Made by a program: the position numbers and the translations under genes
Notes under the pieces: generated by a model
The model's database searches: none
Seen by the model: only the letters and a program-made list of their open reading frames with translations
What the model was told of the DNA's origin: nothing
Source of the DNA: Ga0077555 sp963741565
GTDB taxonomy: Bacteria > Pseudomonadota > Alphaproteobacteria > Rhizobiales > Hyphomicrobiaceae
DNA: 64,000 nucleotides
Assembly: GCA_963741565.1 (NCBI GenBank)
Contig: CAVUIK010000010.1
Span: 496,001 to 560,000, forward strand
Reading direction: 5' to 3'
In this document: positions 56,900-64,000 of the stretch, one piece after another
Layout: each line of letters begins with the position of its first letter
How positions within the stretch are numbered: the stretch's first letter is position 1

Positions 56900-57541
56900 T
56901 CAGCGCAACGCTTCGAGCCGTTGCCTGGCCCGCGTGATGCCGCCGGCGAGCGCCCGCGCATAGAGCTGCCGCGCCCGTTCCGCCTCCGCCACGATCCCGG
57001 CGAGATTTCGCGCGGCCAGCACGTTCGGGTCATAGGCCTCGGCCAGCAGGAACACCGCCTCCGGGTCGGCGGCGAGCACGGGTTCGGCCAGGATCTCGCG
57101 CACTCGCCCGATCTCGTCGCGCGCGAACAGCGCCCGCGCGGTCTCGACGCGTTCAGCCGCAATCTGCCGTGCCTCGCGGGCCGGATCCGGCTCGATCCGC
57201 GGCCGGTCCGCGGGTCTTGGCACACTGACCAGGAGCGGCGCCGGCACGATCTCCGCACGGCGCTGATCGGGGCCGGGCCAACGTCCGGTCGCGACAAGCA
57301 GCAGTGGCACCACGACAATCAGGCCGGTCACATAGCCAGCCAATCCCATCAGCAATTGGTAGGTTCTGGTGCTCCTGGCCCGCGCGCCGGTGCGCATCTG
57401 CAGCGCCTCGATTAAGGCTGCCCGCTCATCCCGGGGGCTTCCACCGAAATCCGTCGAGGGCCGGTCCGTCTGATATCCCACGACTACGCCTCGCACGCCT
57501 GTGAACCGCCGCCACAACGGTCCCCTGGACGATGCTGTCAA
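56900..57541 (-). CDS. Single-TM protein with Sel1/TPR-like tail
   Basis: A 213-residue protein. A cytoplasmic N-terminal 70 residues precede one membrane helix (LLMGLAGYVTGLIVVVPLLL). After it comes a Pro-rich linker and a helical end, VFLLAEAYDPNVLAARNLAG then AEAERARQLYARALAGGITR, resembling one Sel1/TPR repeat. No named family is recognised. The frame is intact, unlike both neighbours. Confidence 0.65.
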   Translation of the reverse strand: MTASSRGPLWRRFTGVRGVVVGYQTDRPSTDFGGSPRDERAALIEALQMRTGARARSTRTYQLLMGLAGYVTGLIVVVPLLLVATGRWPGPDQRRAEIVPAPLLVSVPRPADRPRIEPDPAREARQIAAERVETARALFARDEIGRVREILAEPVLAADPEAVFLLAEAYDPNVLAARNLAGIVAEAERARQLYARALAGGITRARQRLEALR

Positions 57542-57665
57542 CAGTCCTCCCCGAGTTCAGCTGCGACCGTAACCACTTGGCACTGCCGGCTCAACTGGTT
57601 TTCGCGCCTGCCTTCTCAGGCGGGTTGGTCGGCCCAGTAATACGTCGGCGAGCCGGGAAAAAGGA

Positions 57666-58900
57666 TCAGACGATTCCCGCCTTCTTCAGCAGCTGCGATC
57701 TCGGCGGCCGACTTGCCGAGCGCCTCGCGCAGGACCTCGTCGGTGTGCTGGCCGAGCAGCGGCGGGCCGCGCGTTGTGCTCGATCGGGGTGCCCGAGAAC
57801 CGCATCGGGCTGCGGATCACCGGCACCTTGCCGGCGGTCGCGTGCGGCAGCTCGATCCGCATGCCGCGGGCCTTGACCTGCGGGTCCTCGAACACCTCCT
57901 TGAGGGTGTTGATCGGCCCGCAGGGCACGCCCGCCGCTCTCGAGCGCGTCGACCCACTCGCGCGGTGGTTCGCTTGGCGAAGATCGGGATGAGCACGTCG
58001 TCCATGGCCGGCGCGGTTCGCGACGCGGGCGGCATTGGTGGCGAAGCGCGGGTCCTTCGGCAGGTGGCCGGCGTCCGCCACATCGCAGAACTTGCTGAAC
58101 AGGTTGTCGTTGCCGCAGGCGAGGATGATGTCGCCGTCCGCGGTCTTGAACGACTGGTAGGGCACGATGTTGGGATGCGTGTTGCCGAGCCGGCCGGGCG
58201 CCTCGCCGGTGGCAGGATAGTTCATGCCCTGGTTGGCGAGGATGCGCGACCTGGGTGTCGAGCAGCGCCATGTCGATGTGCTGGCCCTCGCCGCTGCGCT
58301 CGCGGTGCGCGATCGCCGCGCAGACGGCGATCGTGGCGTACATGCCCGTCATGATGTCGACGATCGGCACGCCGGCGCGCTGCGGGCCGCCGCCCGGGCG
58401 ATCGTCGCGCTCGCCGGTGACGCTCATGAAGCCGCCCATGCCCTGCACCATGAAGTCGAAGCCCGGCGCGCTCGCGGTAGGGGCCGGTCTGGCCGAAGCC
58501 GGTGATCGAGCAGTAGATGAGCCGCGGATTGAGCGTTCTCAGGTCGTCGTAGCCGAGCCCGTAGCGCGGCGAGGTCGCCGGTCTTGTAGTTCTCGAGCAG
58601 CACGTCGGCAGCGGCTTGCCGAGCTCGCGGATCGAGCGCCTGGCCCTCGGGCTTGGCGATGTCGATGGTGATCGAGTTCTTGCCGCGGTTGGCGGCCATG
58701 AAATAGGCGGCCTCCTTGGTGTCCTTGCCGCTCGCGTCCTTGACCCACGGCGGACCGTAGGCGCGGCTGTCGTCGCCCTTCTTCGGGCGCTCGACCTTGA
58801 TCACCTCGGCGCCGAGATCGGCGAGGTTCTGCCCGCACCAGGGGCCGGCGAGCACGCGGGTCAGGTCGAGCACGCGGATGTGCGACAGCGGGCCGGCCAT
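57666..58900 (-). CDS. CaiB/BaiF family CoA-transferase, frameshifted
   Basis: About 405 residues when joined. Class III CoA-transferases move CoA between carboxylic acids. GPLSHIRVLDLTRVLAGPWC is the family start with the R-V-L-A-G-P motif, AEVIKVERPKKGDDSRAYGP carries the substrate-binding region, and AAYFMAANRGKNSITIDI leads to the catalytic Asp region; later MVQGMGGFMSVTGERDDRPG and IVPYQSFKTADGDIILACGN are conserved. At least four shifts break the frame. The acids used are unknown. It ends about 60 bp before the glyS end on the same strand. Confidence 0.85.
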
Positions 58901-58963
58901 GGGGGACTCCTCGTTTCGTGCGATGTTCGGCTGGTCGGAATTATAGGGTCACTATCGCGCCTG

Positions 58964-61100
58964 TCATCCCGCGATTGCGAGAAATCGGCGACGTTGAGCG
59001 TCGCGGCGCGGATCTCGGAGAGCAGCCGCAGGCGGTTCTCGCGCAGCTTCGGGTCGGTCGCGTTGACCGTGACCTTCTCGAAGAAGGCGTCGACCGGCCC
59101 GCGCAGGTCGGCCAGCGCGTTCATGGCGCCGGTGAAACTCTCGACGTTGATCGCCGCGACGGTGTCCTGCTTGGCCTCCTCGATGGCGGCGGCGAGCGCC
59201 GTCTCCTCGGTCTCGACCAGCAGCTTGATGTCGTAGGTGCCGGCGTGGCTCTTCTTGTCCTTCTTTTCCTCGATCGCGAGGATGTTGGCCGCGCGCTTGA
59301 CGCCGGCCAGCAGGTTGGCGCCGTCGTCGGTCTTCAGGAACGCGTCCAGCGCCTCGACGCGCTTGACGATGAGGGCGAGGTCGTCCTGGCCGCCGAGCGA
59401 GAACACGGCGTCGATCAGGTCGTGGCGGGCGCCCTTCTCGCGCAGGTGCACCTTCAGCCGGTCGGCGAAGAAGGCGAGGAGGTCGAGCGCCAGACCGCGT
59501 GCGCGTCGACGCCCTTCGAACAGATACTCGGGCGGCCGACTCGAGCTTGGTGCGGCGATCCTTGCCGATACGGCTCCATGCAGATGTTTCTGCGATGGCT
59601 GGCAGCAGCGGCACCCGCAGATCATTCTCCAGCACGATGCGGATGACGCCGAGCGCGGCGCGGCGCAGCTGATAGGGATCGCCCGAGCCCGTCGGCTTCT
59701 CGTCGATGGCCCAGAAGCCGACCAGCGTGTCGAGCTTGTCGGCGAGCGCCACCGCGATCGACACCGGCGCCGTCGGCACCGTGTCGCCTGCGCCGCTGCG
59801 GCTTGTAGTGCTCCTCGATCGCGCGCGGCGATCTTCGGGTTCATGTGCTCGGCGTCGCGCGTAGTAGCGGCCCATCAGGCCCTGCAGCTCCGGGAACTCG
59901 CCGACCATGCCGGAGACGAGATCGGCCTTGCACAGCTGCGCGGCGCGGCCCGCGAGCTCGGGCTCGGCATCGACGCGAGCCCGCGATCTGGCGCGCGAGC
60001 TCCGTGATCCGCTCCATGCGGTCCCACTGGGTGCCGAGCTTCTCGTGGAAGGTGATGCCCTTCAGCTCGAAGTGCATCGGCTCGAGCTTGCGCTTCAGGT
60101 CCTGCTCCCAGAAGAACCGGGCGTCCGAGAGCCGGGCGCGGATCACCTTCTCGTTGCCCTTGATGATCTCGGCGCCGCCGTCGGCGGCGATCAGGTTCGA
60201 GACCATCAGGAACTTGTTGGCGAGCTTTCCGGTTTTCGGGTCGCGCAGCGAGAAGCACTTCTGGTGGTTCTTCATCGACGTGATCAGGCACTCGGCCGGC
60301 ACCGCCAGGAACGCCTCGTCGAACGTGCCCATCAGCACGGTCGGCCATTCGGTGAGGCCGGCGTTCTCGGCCAGCAGCGCCTCGTCCTCGACCAGCTCGA
60401 GCTTGGCCTTCGTGGCGACCGCCACGGCCTGCTCGCGGATCATCTCGATGCGCTCGGAGGCCGGCAGCAGCACCTTGGCATCCTTGAGCTTGGTGCCGTA
60501 GTCCTCGAAACTCTTGACCTCGAACGGCGTCGTTGCCGTGGAAGCGATGGCCGCGCGTGATGTGCGCCGCTCGCGACGCCGCCGACCTCGAGCGGCACCA
60601 CCTTGCCGCCGAGCAGGCAGACGATCGACTGCAGCGGCCGCACCCAGGTGAAGTCGCCCGCGCCCCAGCGCTGCGACTTGGGCCACGGGAAATTTGCGCC
60701 AGACGTCTCGGCAGCGACATCGGCGATGATCGACCGGCGCCGGCTGGCCCGGCCTTTTCGATGCGCGCGACGTAGAAGTCGCCCTTCTTCGCGTCCTTGA
60801 CGATCTCGGCCTCGCCGATGCGCTCGAGCCCCGCGCCCTTGAGGAAGCCCTGGATGGCGGCCTCCGGCGCGCCGACGCGCGGCCCCTTGCGCTCCTCCGC
60901 GATGGCCGGCGACGTCTCCGGCACGCCCTTCGATGACCAGCGCCAGGCGGCGCGGCGTCGCGAACGCCATGGCCGTCCCGGCCGCGAGGCCCCTGCGCTT
61001 TCAGGCCCTCGACCACCAGCCGCTTCAGGTCCTCGGCGGCGCGCGCCTGCATGCGCGCCGGGATTTCCTCGGAGAAAAGCTCGAGCAGCAGTTCGGACAT
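58964..61100 (-). CDS. glyS: Glycyl-tRNA synthetase beta subunit, frameshifted
   Basis: About 710 residues when joined. MSELLLELFSEEIPARMQAR is the standard GlyS start, followed by AIQGFLKGAGLERIGEAEIV, ECLITSMKNHQKCFSLRDPK (the typical core), LANKFLMVSNLIAADGGAEI, VIRARLSDARFFWEQDLKRK and the anticodon-binding end with AEALDAFLKTDDGANLLAGV-type pieces. It charges tRNA-Gly with the alpha subunit GlyQ. At least six one-base shifts break an essential gene, which favours error over decay. The 3' end is not certain. glyQ, normally just upstream, is not in the 362-bp gap before 61463. Confidence 0.9.
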
Positions 61101-61462
61101 GGGGGCTGGCCAGGTTGCAGGTGTTGCGTCGCGGACATCGCCGCGGGTGGTCCGTTACCCCTAGCGGCCGACGCCGGTGGGGGCAAGCGGTGCGGCACCG
61201 GACCACCATAACGCAATCGCCCCGGTCGGCCGAGCCGGATAAGTTTTCTGGCGTCGGCTGCCGGACACTTTGCGATCGCACGCCATGGACGCACCGGCGC
61301 GGCCTTCAACCATACCTTGGATTTCAGCGGCGGCGGCCTCGCAATTTCTCGAGTTTGTCGTACATTGCCGCACCGACCGCCCCCCGGTCCCGCCCGCGAT
61401 CCGTCCGGGCGGGACCCGGTCGGCAGAGCAAAGATGTTCCGACTACATCCAAGGAGCGCCCC
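61101..61462. other. Gap upstream of glyS and DUF2853
   Basis: 362 bp between divergent genes. No glyQ remnant and no RNA gene were recognised. A CCGCCCGGACGGATC-type inverted pair lies near 61390-61420. Both promoters are expected here; AAGGAG precedes the DUF2853 ATG. Confidence 0.4.
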
Positions 61463-61788
61463 ATGGCCGATACCGACTACACCACCGACATCAAGAAATA
61501 TGCCCCGAGCGTCAACGACAAGGCCGTGCAGGGCATCGTCAAATATCTCGGCATCGCATTGAAGAGCAGCAAGGATGCCGCGCATGGTCTCATGCTCGTC
61601 GAAGGACGAGCTCGAGCGCGTCCGCGACGGCTTCATGAAGAAGAAGCTGAAGATGACCGCAGCCGACGCCGATCTCGACAAGGTGCTCAAGGCGCGTCTG
61701 CGACCAGATGAAGGCCGACACGACCAAGCATCGCGTCACCTTCTGCTATCTCTCGCCGAGAAAGCCGGCAAGCTCGGCGACGCTCTGA
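61463..61788 (+). CDS. DUF2853 family protein, frameshifted
   Basis: About 108 residues when joined: MADTDYTTDIKKYAPSVNDK, then AVQGIVKYLGIALKSSKDA, SKDELERVRDGFMKKKLKMT, AADADLDKVLKA and KADTTKHRVTFCYLLAEKAG. This is the full pattern of DUF2853, a small helical protein of unknown function common in alphaproteobacteria. Two one-base shifts (near 61595 and 61700) break the frame. The stop is taken at 61788 from the reconstruction and is uncertain. It may be strongly expressed: a good ribosome site and a terminator 40 bp downstream. Confidence 0.8.
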
Positions 61789-61825
61789 GCGACCACCGCT
61801 CCCTCGGTCAGCCGCCGAACATGAC

Positions 61826-61857
61826 AAAGCCCCGACGGTTCGCCCGCCGGGGCTTTT
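61826..61857. terminator. Bidirectional terminator between DUF2853 and dctM
   Basis: A 9-bp stem, AAAGCCCCG (61826-61834) with CGGGGCTTT (61848-61856), flanked by T-runs on both strands, lies between two converging genes. Confidence 0.85.
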
Positions 61858-61892
61858 CATTGAATGCCAGTCCAGACTGGGCCGTTGTCAAG

Positions 61893-63194
61893 CTATCCCT
61901 TACCCATCACGTACTCCGGCAGCCAGAGCGCGAGCGCCGGAAACGCCATCAGCAGGAAGATCAGCACCAGCATCGCGCCGACGAACGGCAGTGCGCCCAT
62001 GATGACGTCGCGCACCGGGCCGCGTTCGCGCATGCCCTGCACGACGTAGAGGTTGAGCCCGACGGGCGGCGTGATCAGCGCCGCCTCGATCAGGATCGTC
62101 AGCACGATGCCCCACCAGATCGGGTCCCAGCCGAGCTTGATCACGATCGGATAGATGAACGGCGTCGTCAGGATCATCATGGAGATGGTCTCCATGAAGC
62201 AGCCGAGGATCAGGTAGAACACGATGATCAGCAGCATCGTGCCGTACTTGCCGAGGCCCAAGGCCTCGATGCGCCTTGCCGATGCCGTCGGTGGCGCCGA
62301 GGGCGGCCAGCACGAAGTTCAGGAACTGCGCGGCCAGGATGATCAGCATGATGATGCCGGTCGTGCGCATCGTGCCTTCGCCGACGGCGCGCAGCATCGC
62401 CCAGGAGACCTTGCGCTCGCAGGCACGCCAGGATCAGCGAGGCGACGACGCCGAGCGAGGCGGCTTCCGTCGGTGTCGCCCAGCCCGCATAGATCGTGCC
62501 GATCGACGACCAGGAAGATCAGGAACGGCGGGATCAGGTCGAGCAGCCCGCTGAAGCGCTGCCGCCACGACTGGTCTCGATCGGCGTGCCGCCCTTGCCG
62601 GGATCGAGGATGCAGGCAACGAGCACGATCAGCATGAAGAAGCTGGCCAGCAGCGAAGCCCGGGATGAAGCCGGCGAGATAGAGCCGCGGCACGCTGTTG
62701 TTGGTCAGCAGCCCGTAGAGGATGAAGTTGATCGACGGCGGGATCAGAATGCCGAGCGTGCCGCCGGCGGCAATCGTGCCGAGAAACAGCGACTCGTTGT
62801 AGCCGCGCTTCTTGATCTCGGGGATCGCGACCGTGCCGACCGTGGCCGCCGTCGCGACGCTCGAGCCGGAGGTTGCGGCAAACATGGCGCAGGTGCCGAT
62901 ATTGGCGTGCATCAGGCCGCCCGGCAGCCACGAGAGCCACTGCGCGATGGCGTTGTAGGCGCGCGTCGCGATGCCGGCGCGCAGCAGGATCTCGCCGAGC
63001 ATCACGAACAGCGGGATGGCGAACAGGATGTATTCGCTCGACGAGTTCCAGATGATCTCGCCCATGGCGCGGTGCAGCGGCATCGACCGAGTAGAAATTG
63101 TTCAGCGCCATGCCGAGCACGCCCATGACGGCGGCAACAGGCACGCTGATGGCGAGCAGGACGATCAGGCAGATCGAGAGCGGTGATCGAGCAT
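61893..63194 (-). CDS. dctM: TRAP transporter large permease (DctM type), frameshifted
   Basis: About 430 residues when joined with twelve or so membrane helices. ICLIVLLAISVPVAAVMGVL is the start, FAIPLFVMLGEILLRAGIAT and the long signature MHANIGTCAMFAATSGSSVA with GTVAIPEIKKRGYNESLFLG are diagnostic, and the end is LILGCFMETISMMILTTPFI then LITPPVGLNLYVVQGM. It is the main membrane subunit of a sodium-driven, receptor-dependent carboxylate carrier. At least five shifts break it. The ATG is 4 bases after the dctQ stop, so the two are coupled. Confidence 0.87.
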
Positions 63195-63197
63195 GGC

Positions 63198-63896
63198 TTA
63201 TTGCTTCCCCCCGTGCGGCGTCTCGATGCCGAGGCCCTTGAGCTCGCCCTCGATCTCCTCGTCCTGCGACGAGGCGCCGGCGATGGCGTTGACGGCCGCG
63301 TAAGTCGCCGCTGAACAGCATCGCGCAGCGACACGCAGGATCGCGACGACGATGGTCACGAAGAACAACACGATGCCGAGCCAGCCACGGGATCTGCGAC
63401 CACGGCGAGCGGAATGCGCAGGTTGGTGTTCGAGCGGTTGTACTCGATCAGGTTGGTCGTCGACGACGTTGAAGGCCCGCTCGACCAGGGCGCCGACGAA
63501 GATGGCGAGGCAAGATCAGCGCCACGAGATCGAGCACAGCCGCGCAGCATCTGGGCTGAAGCTGCCATAGAGCGCGTCGATCCGCACATGGCCGCGTGTG
63601 ATCAGCACATGCGCCATCGACCAGCTGGTGCCGACGGCGAACAGGTAGCCCGAAATCTCGTCGGAGCCGGAGAACGTCAGGTTGATCGCGGACCCAGCTC
63701 GCCGGCTTTCGCCAGACCGCCCGGATCGATCGAGAGCTTGCGCGCAATCCACGCAATGAGATCGAACAAGTCCGGGATGGCCTTGCGGATCATGACCTCG
63801 GCGGTCACGATCAGCGCCGCGATGAACAGCAGCGCGCAGCCGGCGACAATCGCGCGCTGCGCAAGGCCGCGTCAGGCCATCCCAAAGTCGATCCAT
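63198..63896 (-). CDS. dctQ: TRAP transporter small permease (DctQ type), frameshifted
   Basis: About 230 residues when joined with four membrane helices. LFAVGTSWSMAHVLITRGHV followed by RIDALYGSFSP is the DctQ core, and ALVERAFNVVDDQ and WLGIVLFFVTIVVAILRV-like pieces follow. It pairs with DctM. The receptor gene (dctP) is expected upstream on this strand, beyond 64000 or absent; the last 100 bp of the window hold no gene. At least three shifts break the frame. The ligand is unknown. Confidence 0.75.
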
Positions 63897-64000
63897 GTCT
63901 TCCCCCCGTAGTCGATCTGTGCACTCAAACTGCTCGTAAAAATGCGACCGGTCGTTTCTCGCGTCCGAGCCTCTCTCGCTAGCTGATTCGTCAGTTGGCT

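Overview
The window is GC-rich DNA from an alphaproteobacterium, probably from the Hyphomicrobiales or Rhodospirillales side. The placement rests on several family and neighbourhood signs: the block hdaA-perM-CDP-alcohol phosphatidyltransferase-DUF2066 facing purM with ppk and ppx downstream, a DUF4169 plus ribbon-helix-helix pair, a DUF2853 protein, a Flp-type pilin, and many CoA-linked catabolic and tripartite transporter genes. There is no rRNA and no cas gene. The only tRNA found is tRNA-Phe(GAA).

Region by region. 0-10 kb is ordinary and mostly intact: the end of a gamma-glutamyltransferase, an inverted-repeat element, ETF-ubiquinone oxidoreductase, a family-4-type uracil-DNA glycosylase, a nitroreductase, a sulfatase-fold hydrolase, a secreted protein of unknown role, an acyl-CoA dehydrogenase, asd and tRNA-Phe. 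10-26 kb, starting just after the tRNA, looks accessory. It holds a DNA-binding-type protein cut by a tiny type I-E CRISPR array, a decapitated SnoaL-like gene, an acyl-CoA ligase with a 285-bp copy of its tail 1.4 kb downstream, a copied 5' end of a GNAT gene, and assorted oxidoreductases and small alpha/beta-barrel proteins. 27-34 kb is a catabolic and uptake cluster: two MmgE/PrpD genes, an SDR-like protein and a TctB-TctA-TctC transporter. It ends in the 5' piece of a group II intron lying directly behind the terminator of a flp pilin gene.

36-42 kb is the most interesting part. A bacterial RNA-repair pair, hen1 and pnkp, with overlapping stop and start codons, lies divergent from an intact AIPR-family (abortive infection type) gene. 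The last 36 bp of the AIPR gene recur 2.8 kb further on, bracketing an FAD-linked oxidase and an AraC regulator, as if that module had been inserted. 45-62 kb is core genome: ppk-ppx, hdaA-perM, a CDP-alcohol phosphatidyltransferase, a DUF2066 protein, purM, a SLATT-like two-TM protein, an endonuclease/exonuclease/phosphatase-fold protein, a CaiB-type CoA-transferase, glyS and DUF2853. The window ends in a TRAP transporter (dctM, dctQ).

A warning applies to the whole window. Many genes, including purM and glyS, are broken by single-base shifts, by my reading well over fifty in all. Most look like one extra base. They cluster at 15-17, 23-24, 27-40, 43, 45-51 and 52-64 kb, and other stretches are clean. 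Sequencing or assembly error is the simplest explanation. For these genes I give the full reconstructed span and do not call them pseudogenes unless a large part is missing.
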